A DNA stretch of 37,097 nucleotides from Burkholderiaceae bacterium (GTDB lineage: Bacteria > Pseudomonadota > Gammaproteobacteria > Burkholderiales > Burkholderiaceae), in assembly GCA_947461805.1 (NCBI GenBank), contig CANHMJ010000002.1, positions 1 through 37,097 on the forward strand. The letters run 5' to 3'. The position numbers and the translations under genes were made by a program. The notes below the pieces were generated by a model. It searched no databases and was not told the origin of the DNA. It saw nothing but the letters and a program-made list of their open reading frames with translations. Shown piece by piece: positions 14,762 through 23,375 of the stretch; position 1 is the stretch's first letter; the number at the start of each line of letters is the position of its first letter.

Positions 14762-15922
14762 ATGAGACCAATGCACACGAGTGATGTGGAGACCCAAGCA
14801 TTGACCCATGCCCAATCCATTGGCTTTGCCATCTCGCTTGTAGATCGGGTGGATTTAGAGAGGCGTCTGCGTCAAGTGCGGCGCTGCTTGCGCTTATTAG
14901 GTATTGATGGCTTGCTTGATTGTGAAATTCACAGCGCTAGCGATCTGTCTTGGCTGCACCTTAGCGCAAATGATCGGCTTCAAGCCTTGTGCCCGAATTT
15001 TGATACCGCCCCAATACAAGCTTATTTGTCTGGACATAGGCCAGATAGTGAGAGCCGAATGCTTGCTGAAATCATCTTGGCGATGGCGCTCAGTCCGCAG
15101 ACCATTCCGTTCAAGACCACGCGCGAGTTTAAAAGTGCACTGCGGATGCGCCGTAATGCCGTTGACGTAGCCTCCCGAACGGAGTTAAGTTTTGATACGG
15201 ACGCAATTACTCGTCCGCAAGCCTACTGGGTCTACACCAAGGAGAATGGCTTTTTATTACGGCAAAGGGTTTCTTTAGCAGAGGGCTTGGAACGCGCTTT
15301 ATGTCCTGATGTGAGTGGATCCACCTATGCTTTTTCATGTCAGCGTGCTTCCGAATATTTAATGCTGTACGCGGTTGTACGTGAGTTGGCCAAAGTAAAT
15401 CAAGCAGACTTGCATGCAGTTGAGGAGCAGTGGCGTAAGCGTGCTTTAACGGGCGATGATTTTCTGTTCCGTTTTTTAGAGGAACGGGGCACGCGTGAAA
15501 ATCCCATGCCGATGCGGTATTACATTCCGGGTGATCGCATTTGGTTTAAGAACCCCGATGACCATTCTTCTGATATTGAAGGGTTCGAAGGATCGTGGGT
15601 CATTTATTTAGGCGGCGGACGCTTCTGTAATTTATGGGATCGCCAGAGCCCCTACACACTTGAAGAGAAGTGCTTGGAGATTTTCTATTGGAGCAAATCA
15701 ACTGCAGTCAATGGCAATGGCATGCTCTATATGAATGAGGCTGTAGTGAAGGAGCGGGTGGAAGAGGCGCTTCGTGATCCTGCTATTCAGCGTTCGATAC
15801 TAGAAAAAATGATGGTGTACCGCGACCCCACCGGTGTATACGCAGACGGTGGTTGCATTGATTTAAGTCGCGATTCATTTAGCGCTCTGAGTAACATATC
15901 GGAGCGCATGCAATCCGCTTAA
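14762..15922 (+). CDS. Protein-glutamine gamma-glutamyltransferase (Tgl-like)
   Basis: 386 aa, soluble. The C-terminal two thirds resemble Bacillus Tgl, the NlpC/P60-like transglutaminase that cross-links spore coat proteins: LRMRRNAVDVAS (cf. LRMNIVAAA), AYWVYTKENGFLL, the catalytic-cysteine block STYAFSCQRASEYL with C193, and GDRIWFKNPD followed by EGSWVIYLGGGRF. The Bacillus enzyme has FEC at the cysteine; here it is FSC, and the second partner glutamate has no sure counterpart (E276 is nearby). It is longer than Bacillus Tgl (about 245 aa), with ~120 extra N-terminal residues. Start ATG 14762; ATG 14771 is an alternative. It stands alone. Cross-linking activity is inferred. Confidence 0.72.
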   Translation: MRPMHTSDVETQALTHAQSIGFAISLVDRVDLERRLRQVRRCLRLLGIDGLLDCEIHSASDLSWLHLSANDRLQALCPNFDTAPIQAYLSGHRPDSESRMLAEIILAMALSPQTIPFKTTREFKSALRMRRNAVDVASRTELSFDTDAITRPQAYWVYTKENGFLLRQRVSLAEGLERALCPDVSGSTYAFSCQRASEYLMLYAVVRELAKVNQADLHAVEEQWRKRALTGDDFLFRFLEERGTRENPMPMRYYIPGDRIWFKNPDDHSSDIEGFEGSWVIYLGGGRFCNLWDRQSPYTLEEKCLEIFYWSKSTAVNGNGMLYMNEAVVKERVEEALRDPAIQRSILEKMMVYRDPTGVYADGGCIDLSRDSFSALSNISERMQSA

Positions 15923-15982
15923 CGGTGTTTGCTACGGCATCAAATCAGCATGGGCTGGTGATTTCACTTACACTCGCCCTCT

Positions 15983-17752
15983 ATGGTAAATAAACTCAAT
16001 AGCCTGACTCGCTGGCTTCGCGACTATCACGTTCTTGCGCGTTACAGAACACAGTGGATCTTAGCGGGGCTTTTTTTACTGTTGGCCGCAGCAGCCACCT
16101 TGGCAGTGCCGTTGGCCTTTCGGGGGGTGGTCGATACTGGCCTAACCAGTAATGCCATTGACTTGCAGTTCATTTACTTATTGCTATTGGCGGCTGTCTT
16201 GGCGGTAATGACCGCCAGCCGTTTTTACATGATGTCGTGGCTGGGTGAGCGCGTCGTGGCAGATATCCGGCAGCGCGTTTTTGAAAACGTATTGCGCCAA
16301 AGCCCCCGCTATTTTGAAACCCTGCAAACAGGGGAAGTGTTATCGCGCTTAACGAGCGACACCACCTTAGTGCAAACCTTGGTAGGGTCAAGCATCTCGA
16401 TTGCACTCCGCAGTTTGGTGATGTTAATTGGCGGCATGACCATGATGCTGGTGACCAGCGCTTGGTTGGCCGGCATCATGATTATTCTGCTTGCCGTCAT
16501 TGTCTTGCCGCTCTGGGCGCTGGGCCGGCGCGTACGAAAAATGTCACGCACAAGCCAAGATAAAGTTGCTGATACGAGTGCCATGGCTGGAGAGGTATTG
16601 AACGCCATCACGACGGTGCAAGCATTTACCCGTGAGCCCCATGAACAGCAGCGCTTTAATGCGGCAGTAGAAGCTGCTTTCCTAGAGGCGAAGAAGCGCA
16701 TCACTATGCGCTCCTTGCTTACCGCCATGGCGATTGTGATGTCCTTTGGTGTGATCGTATTTGTACTTTGGATTGGGGCGCAGCAAGTAACTGCCGGGGT
16801 GATGACCTTAGGTGAGCTAACGCAGTTTGTGCTCTATGCGGTATTGATCGCTGGATCGATTGGCGCGCTTTCGGAGACTTGGGGTGATTTACAGCGGGCA
16901 GCTGGGGCCATGGAGCGCTTGGTTGAGTTAATGCAAGCAACGCCCGACTTGGTTTATCACGATGCCACTACCAGCCAAGAGCGAATTCCGTTCCAGCCCC
17001 CATCGCCATCGGCCCCTCAAGTGGATGCGATGGTATTCAGTAGCGTGTCATTTGCGTATCCGTCCCGCCCCGACTTTATGGCCATCAAAGGCCTTTCATT
17101 TGCAGTGCGGCAAGGCGCTCGGTACGCACTAGTGGGGCCGTCTGGGGCTGGCAAAAGTACCTTGTTTGCGATGCTCTTACGTTTTTATGCACCGACGATT
17201 GGGCAGATTGCTGTTTTTGGCCGAGACATTACGCAATGGCCAGTAAGCGAACTACGTAATCTGATTGGCATTGTTCCGCAAGAGCCGATTATTTTTGCCT
17301 CGAGCGCCATGGAAAACATTCGCTATGGCAAATTGGATGCAAGCGATGAAGAAGTGATTGCTGCTGCAAAAACGGCCCATGCCGATGGGTTTATCTCTGC
17401 GTTGCCAGAAGGCTACAGCAGCTTTTTAGGAGAGCGTGGTGTGCGCTTATCGGGTGGACAAAAACAACGGATTTCGATTGCCCGGGCCATATTAAAGAAT
17501 CCACCCATCTTACTTTTGGACGAGGCTACCAGCGCGCTTGACGCAGAATCCGAACGTGAAGTTCAGTTGGCCTTAGATAGCGTGTTACCAGGAAGAACAT
17601 CTCTGACGATTGCCCACCGTTTGGCTACGGTGCTGCGCGCCGATTGCATCTTGGTCTTAGAAGAAGGGCAGTTAGTTGAGCAGGGGAGTCACGCTGATCT
17701 GATCAAGCAGGGCGGATTGTATGCGCGCCTGGCTGACTTGCAATTTGCCTAA
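15983..17752 (+). CDS. MsbA-like ABC exporter (fused permease and ATPase)
   Basis: 589 aa half-transporter that works as a homodimer in the inner membrane. Six membrane helices fill residues ~25-310. The nucleotide-binding domain has Walker A GPSGAGKST (~384-392), Q-loop VPQEP, signature LSGGQKQR (~489-496), Walker B ILLLDEATSALD (~509-520) and switch AHR (~544). It belongs to the MsbA-related group common in alpha- and betaproteobacteria, whose substrates (lipid, polysaccharide, drug) are undefined. Its stop overlaps the convergent membrane gene by 4 bp. No clear ribosome site precedes the ATG. Confidence 0.92.
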   Translation: MVNKLNSLTRWLRDYHVLARYRTQWILAGLFLLLAAAATLAVPLAFRGVVDTGLTSNAIDLQFIYLLLLAAVLAVMTASRFYMMSWLGERVVADIRQRVFENVLRQSPRYFETLQTGEVLSRLTSDTTLVQTLVGSSISIALRSLVMLIGGMTMMLVTSAWLAGIMIILLAVIVLPLWALGRRVRKMSRTSQDKVADTSAMAGEVLNAITTVQAFTREPHEQQRFNAAVEAAFLEAKKRITMRSLLTAMAIVMSFGVIVFVLWIGAQQVTAGVMTLGELTQFVLYAVLIAGSIGALSETWGDLQRAAGAMERLVELMQATPDLVYHDATTSQERIPFQPPSPSAPQVDAMVFSSVSFAYPSRPDFMAIKGLSFAVRQGARYALVGPSGAGKSTLFAMLLRFYAPTIGQIAVFGRDITQWPVSELRNLIGIVPQEPIIFASSAMENIRYGKLDASDEEVIAAAKTAHADGFISALPEGYSSFLGERGVRLSGGQKQRISIARAILKNPPILLLDEATSALDAESEREVQLALDSVLPGRTSLTIAHRLATVLRADCILVLEEGQLVEQGSHADLIKQGGLYARLADLQFA

Positions 17753-18252
17753 TGGTTCAGCTGTCGCCAGAGCAGCACTCCGCCGCTCGCAAGCTGAATC
17801 AAGAGGAGGCTGATTGATAGTGCAGACAGCGTTATGAAGTAAGCCGCTGAGGGTGCGTAGAGAACAGGAAGTCCATCGAGCAAGGCAGTCTCGCGCAAAT
17901 AATCCATTCGAGGTATTAGCATAAATGCCACGATTGCAGTCGAGGCTGCCAAGGTAATGGTAGGCATGCGCAAGCGCTTGTATTCCACTAGGCCCCGCTT
18001 AATTAGTAAATTTGAGACGCTCAGAACAACAAAAGCAATGCCCAAAAAATAGTTGGCCAAGTATTGCGTAATGATGTCCGCCAGCATGCCGCCCGCTTGG
18101 ATGTCCGAAGAAGCAGCGCGCACAACAATAATGCTAAGCAATTGGGCTGCAAGGCCGCCGCTCAGCAAAAGGCAAAGGCAGCTAATAAAACGCCGTGCAC
18201 TGCGGTGCGGATTGGCGGGTTCTGCCGTGTTTATAAGGTTAGGTTGCTGCAT
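17749..18252 (-). CDS. Four-helix membrane protein, unknown
   Basis: 167 aa from ATG 18252. Hydrophobic segments lie at about 22-45, 60-82, 98-113 and 134-162; the first loop is moderately hydrophilic. General layout resembles small DUF-type membrane proteins (DUF4149-like is one option), but I cannot assign it. It overlaps the ABC exporter end tail-to-tail by 4 bp. The 173 bp to its right up to 18425 contain no further gene, only presumed divergent promoters. Confidence 0.55.
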   Translation of the reverse strand: MQQPNLINTAEPANPHRSARRFISCLCLLLSGGLAAQLLSIIVVRAASSDIQAGGMLADIITQYLANYFLGIAFVVLSVSNLLIKRGLVEYKRLRMPTITLAASTAIVAFMLIPRMDYLRETALLDGLPVLYAPSAAYFITLSALSISLLLIQLASGGVLLWRQLNH

Positions 18253-18425
18253 GGCTTATTTCAAGATTGGCAATGAATCAGGGCTAGTTCTAGGCTTTAG
18301 AGTCATTTCCCCTTATTTCAAGGATTTAAAAAGGGTTTTTACGGTAGTTTTGCACATTCGTCGCAATAAAAGAGCAAACTAACATAGTTCCTTGATTTTC
18401 CTTAATAGGATTGATAAATAGCGCC

Positions 18426-19046
18426 ATGATTCAGATACAAATTTGGGGTGATTTTGAGTGCCCCTACTCCTATCTTCAGACGGTGGCGCTGGCCAAGCTG
18501 AAAGAGCGCTATCAGGATGGTATTGAGATTATTTGGCGGGCGATTGAGCTGACCCCCACGATTGGTACGATGCTGCCATCGGATTCCTACCTGAAGAAAC
18601 TGCAGCAGGCTGCTGCAGAGCCGATAGTGCAAGAAGAACGATTGGTATTAAATGCCCCGACTTTTCTAACCTACACCTGGTTGGCGCAGGAGAGTGTGTG
18701 TTTTGCCAATAAGCACGGCAAGTCACTGCAATTGGCATTGGCCATCTTTAAGGCAGTCTTTAGTCAGGGCGCCAACATTAGCAATGAGGATGAAATCATC
18801 ACCCTCGCCGAGCAAGTCGGCGTAGAACCCAATGCCTTGCGTGAAGCGTTTGATGATGGGGTAGTGACTAAGCAAGTGATTGCCGATGAAGAAGAATTCA
18901 AGGCAAACGGTTTTCAGGGCGTGCCAGCGATGCTGATTGGGGAGAAGAATTTTTCACCCAAAAGTTTTATACCGGTAACCGGCTATACCAACGTAGATGA
19001 GCTCGAAAAGTTAATTCCAAGCAGAACACTATCCAGCAGCGCTTGA
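18426..19046 (+). CDS. DsbA-family thioredoxin-fold oxidoreductase (FrnE-like)
   Basis: 206 aa from ATG 18426; the in-frame TTG at 18411 is less likely. N-terminal strand then GDFECPYSY: the active site is C12-P-Y-S15, so the second cysteine of the usual CPYC is replaced by serine, as in FrnE/HCCA-isomerase-like members. The helical insertion follows (LAIFKAVFSQGANIS), then the cis-proline loop GFQGVPAMLIG and a final VTGYTNVDELEKL. There is no signal peptide, so it is cytoplasmic. Typical roles are thiol-disulfide or glutathione-dependent isomerisation chemistry. No other cysteine pair is evident to support a classical disulfide oxidase. Confidence 0.8.
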   Translation: MIQIQIWGDFECPYSYLQTVALAKLKERYQDGIEIIWRAIELTPTIGTMLPSDSYLKKLQQAAAEPIVQEERLVLNAPTFLTYTWLAQESVCFANKHGKSLQLALAIFKAVFSQGANISNEDEIITLAEQVGVEPNALREAFDDGVVTKQVIADEEEFKANGFQGVPAMLIGEKNFSPKSFIPVTGYTNVDELEKLIPSRTLSSSA

Positions 19047-19068
19047 GTTAAATGCGCTTCTATTGATT

Positions 19069-19148
19069 AAATCGATCGATTTCGGTTGTTGCAAACAAAA
19101 ATAACCAGTTTCTAATACCATCTAGGGATACCTTCATACCTATCTAGG
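19069..19148 (+). promoter_or_regulatory. Palindrome and spaced direct repeats upstream of the alternative oxidase
   Basis: A 14-bp perfect palindrome aaatcgatcgattt (19069-19082) is followed by two near-identical repeats: atacc-atctagg (19115-19126) and atacc-t-atctagg (19136-19148), 21 bp apart, i.e. two helical turns on one DNA face. They sit just before the ATG at 19161. Such spacing suits dimeric activator or repressor binding. Alternative oxidases in bacteria are often induced by nitric oxide or respiratory inhibition, but no regulator identity can be read here. Confidence 0.35.
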
Positions 19149-19160
19149 CCAGCCAATCCC

Positions 19161-19772
19161 ATGGAACACTACCAAGTTAATACGATATCCGACAGGGTTG
19201 CGCTGTCCTTTACGAAAAGCATGCGTTTCTTTGCGGATACCTTCTTTAAAAAACGCTATGGCCATCGGGCGGTGATATTAGAAACGGTAGCCGGTGTACC
19301 GGGCATGGTTGCGGGTATGTGGACCCATCTCATGAGCTTGCGGCAAATGCGCCATGGCTATGGCCCTAAGATACGCACCCTCTTAGCGGAAGCTGAAAAT
19401 GAGCGGATGCATTTGATGACATTCATTGAAGTTGCCAAGCCCAATCGGTTTGAGCGTTATTTAGTTTTATTTGCACAGGCCATTTTTTGGAATGTCTTTT
19501 TTATCATCTATGTCTTCTTTCCGCGCACCGCGCACCGCATTGTGGGTTACTTCGAAGAGGAGGCGGTGTATTCCTATACAGAGTATTTAAAAGAGATTGA
19601 TGAGGGCCGAACGCCCAATATTGCAGCGCCCCAAATTGCGATTGATTACTGGAAGCTACCAGCCAATGCAACCCTGCGCGATGTAGTATTAGTAGTGCGT
19701 GAAGATGAGGCAGGGCACCGCGACGCGAACCATGCCTTTGCGAGTGAATACGATAAACCGGAACAAAAGTAA
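19161..19772 (+). CDS. aox: Alternative oxidase (cyanide-insensitive ubiquinol oxidase)
   Basis: 203 aa diiron protein that oxidises ubiquinol and reduces oxygen to water without pumping protons. All ligand motifs are present: LET with E41, NERMH with E81 and H84, FEEEA with the ligand among E132-E134, and EDEAGHRDANH with E183 and H186. Canonical enzymes have DEAHH where this one has DEAGH; the metal-binding second position is kept. A hydrophobic stretch around 100-120 serves for monotopic membrane attachment. It starts at ATG 19161 without a strong ribosome site. psiE follows 23 bp downstream, so the two are probably co-transcribed. Bacterial AOX genes have a patchy distribution. Confidence 0.95.
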   Translation: MEHYQVNTISDRVALSFTKSMRFFADTFFKKRYGHRAVILETVAGVPGMVAGMWTHLMSLRQMRHGYGPKIRTLLAEAENERMHLMTFIEVAKPNRFERYLVLFAQAIFWNVFFIIYVFFPRTAHRIVGYFEEEAVYSYTEYLKEIDEGRTPNIAAPQIAIDYWKLPANATLRDVVLVVREDEAGHRDANHAFASEYDKPEQK

Positions 19773-19795
19773 CCTATTCAAGGCGATTATCTGCG

Positions 19796-20209
19796 ATGAA
19801 GATGTATGACTTAATTACCCTTGCCGAAAAAGCGATCTTAATTTTGATCGCCATTTTTACGATTGTTAGTGTCGGCATCGAGATGTATACCGTGATCATC
19901 AACGGCAAGATTTCCTTAACGGATCTGTTGCTGATGTTCATCTATGCCGAGGTGCTCGGTATGGTGGCAGCCTTCTACAAATACAACAAGATCCCCATTA
20001 CCATTCCGATCTTTATTGCCATTACAGCCCTGTGCCGCCTCATCATTTTGCAAGGCAAAGGTATAAGTACGATCGATTTGATTTACGAGAGTGCTGCAGT
20101 GCTATTACTTGCAATTGCTGCGATTGTGATTCAGAAGGTGATGAAAGAATCCGATAGCGATAGTCAAGCTAAAGATAAAGCATTAGAAGATAGAGAGTCT
20201 AATAAGTAA
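19796..20209 (+). CDS. psiE: PsiE-family (phosphate-starvation-inducible) membrane protein
   Basis: 137 aa with four membrane helices (about 8-28, 40-62, 66-84 and 94-113) and a charged tail (KESDSDSQAKDKALEDRE). The pattern EMYTVIINGKISLTDLL, FIYAEVLGM and TALCRLIILQ is typical of the PsiE family. E. coli PsiE is induced on phosphate limitation; its function is unknown. It is placed directly after the alternative oxidase gene, which suggests a stress or respiration-linked role here. It is convergent with the WYL regulator 20 bp away. Confidence 0.85.
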   Translation: MKMYDLITLAEKAILILIAIFTIVSVGIEMYTVIINGKISLTDLLLMFIYAEVLGMVAAFYKYNKIPITIPIFIAITALCRLIILQGKGISTIDLIYESAAVLLLAIAAIVIQKVMKESDSDSQAKDKALEDRESNK

Positions 20210-20229
20210 AATTGATGCACCATCGATTT

Positions 20230-21204
20230 TTAACTGGTGTACAAATGAAGCGCTTTATCTAATTCTGCTTTCACTTTGCTTTTTAAGCTAGCCGGCCCCA
20301 AGACTTCAACCCCTGAGCCGTGTTTCAAAATATCCATGATGAGCTCTGGATCTTGGTTGTAATCAAACTCCAAGATATAAAAGCCTTCTTTATCAAAGCT
20401 GCCTACTTGTTGGCCATGCCATTTTTCAGTGGCAACCCAGCGCGCATGCTCGGGGGTAAAGCGCAGCTTGGCCCGTTGCGTGGCTTTCCCCGAAAAGATG
20501 CCATAGCTTTCTGCAAAATGCTCTTGCGCTTGCTTTTCGGAAACCTCATCGGCTTTGGTATTGGTCAGAACTGCTTTACGTATGCCATCGACGGCAAAGC
20601 TGCGCAATTCTTTACGTAAGTGGCAGTAGGCATCGAGGTACCAGTTTTCACGATAAAAAATCAGGCGCTGCGGAGAAATCACCCGCTGGGTTAATTCATC
20701 TTTGCCTTTGGAGTAGTAGGCAACATCCAAGCGATTGCGTTTGAGTAGGGCAGCGCCAATTTCGGCAAAGTTCTCGATGCTGTTCTTACGGCTGCCCATC
20801 CCCAATACCTTAATGCGTTTGCGCAGTTCCTTAGCAGTGGTTTCGGATTGGCCCAAGATGCCATCGATGATGGCGGTAAGGGGCTCTATGTGTGGACCAA
20901 TTAAACCGCCTTGATCAAGTGACGAGAGTAAGTGCTGCATGAGAACAAGGGCAGTGGCTTCTTTTTCCGTAAACCACAAGCCGGGCAATTCGGTTTTTTC
21001 TGCATCTTGCGGGCTCTCAAATTGATAGCCTCCTGCGTAACGGTCATAGATGATGGAGGCATTCATGCGGCTACGCAGATATTCCAGATCCCGCTTAAAG
21101 GTGGCTTCGGAGATCTCAAGCTCATCTAAAAAGGCCTGTTTCGGCACACTTTTCCGTGCCTGAATCATGTACTTGATGCGGTGCAGTCGCTCCATGTCAC
21201 TCAT
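20230..21204 (-). CDS. WYL-domain transcriptional regulator
   Basis: 324 aa. The N-terminal HTH (MERLHRIKYMI, then VPKQAFLDELEISEATFKRD) is of the HTH_11/DeoR kind. The central WYL domain carries the ISPQRLIFYRENWYLDAYC region, and a C-terminal WCX-like module follows (LRFTPEHARWVATEKWH to GSGVEVLGP). WYL proteins bind nucleic-acid-like or small ligands and regulate stress, repair or defence genes. The start ATG 21204 has a good AAGGAA. An inverted repeat at 21257-21279 in the divergent promoter region is a candidate operator. Its targets probably include the neighbouring yqhA-type gene or itself (inference). Confidence 0.9.
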   Translation of the reverse strand: MSDMERLHRIKYMIQARKSVPKQAFLDELEISEATFKRDLEYLRSRMNASIIYDRYAGGYQFESPQDAEKTELPGLWFTEKEATALVLMQHLLSSLDQGGLIGPHIEPLTAIIDGILGQSETTAKELRKRIKVLGMGSRKNSIENFAEIGAALLKRNRLDVAYYSKGKDELTQRVISPQRLIFYRENWYLDAYCHLRKELRSFAVDGIRKAVLTNTKADEVSEKQAQEHFAESYGIFSGKATQRAKLRFTPEHARWVATEKWHGQQVGSFDKEGFYILEFDYNQDPELIMDILKHGSGVEVLGPASLKSKVKAELDKALHLYTS

Positions 21205-21256
21205 AGCATTTCCTTAATAAATAGAACTATTCGCAATTAAAGCAGATTAAATGGAT

Positions 21257-21279
21257 ACAGGCTCATATTTTGAGCTTGT
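21257..21279. promoter_or_regulatory. Inverted repeat in WYL/YqhA divergent promoter
   Basis: acaggctca and tgagcttgt, 9-bp arms with 8/9 complementarity around a 5-nt AT centre, lie 53 bp upstream of the WYL regulator start and about 110 bp upstream of the yqhA-type gene. The arrangement fits an autoregulatory operator. It could also fold as a hairpin. Confidence 0.35.
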
Positions 21280-21389
21280 GCCTTAAAACACCATTTATGT
21301 CCATGAAATAGGCTGATAACCGATATTGGCCTCGTTACGATGAAATAGCGCCTTCATCACCCCGTCATAAAAGTCGCTAAAATTACGGC

Positions 21390-21929
21390 ATGTACCAAGA
21401 AAATCCTACCCCAAACTTGAAAAAATTACGTCCATTACCACGTTGGATCTTTATGTCCCGTTGGTTGCAGGCGCCCCTCTACATCGGTCTGATTGTTGCC
21501 CAAGCTGTTTACGTTTGGCAGTTCTGGTTGGAATTGGTGCACCTGATTAGCATGATGGCCGATAAGTCGATGACTGAAACCGCGCTGATGTTAATTGTGC
21601 TCGGCCTCATTGATGTGGTGATGATCTCCAATTTGTTGGTGATGGTCATCGTGGGCGGGTGGGAGACCTTTGTGTCTCGCCTTGACCTTCAAGATCATCC
21701 GGATCAGCCCGAGTGGCTATCCCATGTGAATGCCGGGGTGCTGAAAGTAAAACTGGCAACCGCCATTATCGGAATTTCATCGATTCATTTGCTCAAGACC
21801 TTTATTAATGCTTCTACTTACGATGAAAAAACACTGCTGTGGCAGACGGTAATTCACATGACTTTTGTTTTTTCTGCCATTGCCATCGCCTACACCGACA
21901 AGTTGGTTAATTCAGTACACAAGCATTAG
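21390..21929 (+). CDS. YqhA / UPF0114 family membrane protein
   Basis: 179 aa with about four membrane segments (near 25-48, 64-90, 120-138 and 150-167). The family pattern is visible in SRWLQAPLYIGLIVAQ, LIDVVMISNLLVMVIVGGWETFVSRL and VKLATAIIGISSIHLLKTF. The function of UPF0114 is unknown. It starts at ATG 21390 and is divergent from the WYL regulator over a 185-bp region. The next small gene follows 41 bp later. Confidence 0.88.
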   Translation: MYQENPTPNLKKLRPLPRWIFMSRWLQAPLYIGLIVAQAVYVWQFWLELVHLISMMADKSMTETALMLIVLGLIDVVMISNLLVMVIVGGWETFVSRLDLQDHPDQPEWLSHVNAGVLKVKLATAIIGISSIHLLKTFINASTYDEKTLLWQTVIHMTFVFSAIAIAYTDKLVNSVHKH

Positions 21930-21970
21930 GCATTGAGCATCTCAATTGAATAGGTAGGCAGACATCCATC

Positions 21971-22198
21971 ATGACGCGCCGCAATTCGCCGAATCAAATT
22001 GACGGCTTGGCCGGCCTAAGTCAGCTTGCTGATATTGTGGTGGATAAGCGCCTAGGCCAGCGCGCGCAGGCTAAAAAGGCTCGGCGCAACCGCCATTATG
22101 AAAAACAGTTTATTCGCAATACCTTGACCCAGGTTGCTGCTAGTCGGTTGACAGACATTGAGGCCTTGCCTGAAAGTCCCACTAGTTTTGGGGATTAA
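21971..22198 (+). CDS. Small basic hypothetical protein
   Basis: 75 aa, hydrophilic, with a basic helix-prone centre (RAQAKKARRNRHYEKQF) and an acidic tail. No membrane segment or signal. Start ATG 21971. It follows the YqhA-type gene by 41 bp and may be its transcriptional partner. I do not recognise it; a nucleic-acid-associated role would be a guess from charge only. Confidence 0.5.
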   Translation: MTRRNSPNQIDGLAGLSQLADIVVDKRLGQRAQAKKARRNRHYEKQFIRNTLTQVAASRLTDIEALPESPTSFGD

Positions 22199-22343
22199 AG
22201 CTGCCTAAATCGCCATATTTAAGCAAAAAAACCGCATCCCTGAATAGTCATTTCTAGCACCTAGTTTGGCTCCATTGTCCAACGTAGCAAATGGTGTATT
22301 TGCACTATGATGAAGTTCGTTCACTACTGCAGGAGCACTGAAT

Positions 22344-22943
22344 ATGAACCCCCAAGAAAAAGTCCAATTGGAGCAGTTTTTACAGCAGCTTAATAGCACC
22401 CAAGCTGGAGCAAAAGACAGTGATGCGAACACCTTGATTGCAGAGTCTGTAAAACAGCAACCCGATGCATCCTATCTGTTAGTTCAGCGCGCCATGGGTT
22501 TAGAAATGGCCTTGCAAGTGGCGCAAAAGCAAATGGCAGAGATGCAGGCGCAAATCGACCAAGCCAATCAAGCGAACAAACCGAGCTCGGGTTTTTTGAG
22601 CGGCATTAACTCGTGGGGCAGGGCAGCGCCAACGCAGGCTCCACCAGCCAATGCAATGGCTGCAGCAAGACCAGCAGCAGGAGCGGCACAGCCAAGCGCG
22701 TGGGGATCGGGAATGTTAGGCGCAATCGCAACGACTGCGATTGGAGTGGTGGCGGGCTCCATGCTCTATCAAGGCATTCAGAGCATGATGGGGCAGAGCA
22801 GTACGCCGGATGCTGGCAATGGATTGGGCCATTCCAACGCCCCTGCAGATTCAGGGCAGCAAGTTGCTCAGAATGATGACAACAGCGCATCGAACTACGA
22901 CAGCGACTTTGGTGGTGACTTTGATAGCGATGGGTTTGCGTAA
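22344..22943 (+). CDS. DUF2076-type protein
   Basis: 199 aa. The N-terminal helix (MNPQEKVQLEQFLQQL), the D(A/S)NTLIAESVKQQPDASYLLVQRAM stretch and a coiled coil (about 50-75, rich in Gln/Ala/Met) match the DUF2076 pattern. A Gly/Ala/Pro-rich linker, a hydrophobic glycine-rich helix (AIATTAIGVVAGSMLYQGI, ~130-150) and an acidic Asp-rich tail ending DSDGFA follow. Probably periplasm- or membrane-associated; function unknown. The start ATG 22344 has a good AGGAGC. Confidence 0.8.
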   Translation: MNPQEKVQLEQFLQQLNSTQAGAKDSDANTLIAESVKQQPDASYLLVQRAMGLEMALQVAQKQMAEMQAQIDQANQANKPSSGFLSGINSWGRAAPTQAPPANAMAAARPAAGAAQPSAWGSGMLGAIATTAIGVVAGSMLYQGIQSMMGQSSTPDAGNGLGHSNAPADSGQQVAQNDDNSASNYDSDFGGDFDSDGFA

Positions 22944-22992
22944 TCCAAAGTGCTATTCATCTTGACTGTACCCATCTTTTAATCGGAAAACT

Positions 22993-23373
22993 ATGTTTAG
23001 TCACATTATGTTGGGCGCCAATGATTTAGAAGCGTCAAAAGGGTTCTATGACGCCACCCTTGCCACATTAGGTATTAGGGCGGGCGTGTTTAGTCACAAT
23101 AAGTATTTCTATCGCAGTCCTACCGGCGTTCTAGCAATTACAAAGCCAATTGATGGAAAAGAGGCAAGCCCTGCTAATGGCGGCACGATTGGCTTTAGCG
23201 CCAAATCAGTTGAGGATGTGAATGCCTTTCATGCAACTGGTTTAGCGCACGGTGGCTTTGAGTGTGAAGGCGAGCCCGGTTACCGAGAGGGTGCTGCCGG
23301 CACGATTTACATTGCCTGGTTACGCGATCCAGTAGGCAATAAGATTTGTGCCATGCATCGACCGGCGAAATAA
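22993..23373 (+). CDS. VOC (glyoxalase/bleomycin-resistance fold) protein
   Basis: 126 aa with the paired beta-alpha-beta-beta-beta units of the vicinal oxygen chelate fold. It begins MFSHIMLGANDLEAS, a typical first metal-ligand strand with H4, and ends AWLRDPVGNKICAMHR, a typical final strand. Such proteins range from glyoxalase to isomerase to drug-binding; the substrate cannot be read. It stands just before the transporter operon but has its own spacing (77 bp gap) and is probably separate. Confidence 0.82.
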   Translation: MFSHIMLGANDLEASKGFYDATLATLGIRAGVFSHNKYFYRSPTGVLAITKPIDGKEASPANGGTIGFSAKSVEDVNAFHATGLAHGGFECEGEPGYREGAAGTIYIAWLRDPVGNKICAMHRPAK

Positions 23374-23375
23374 GT

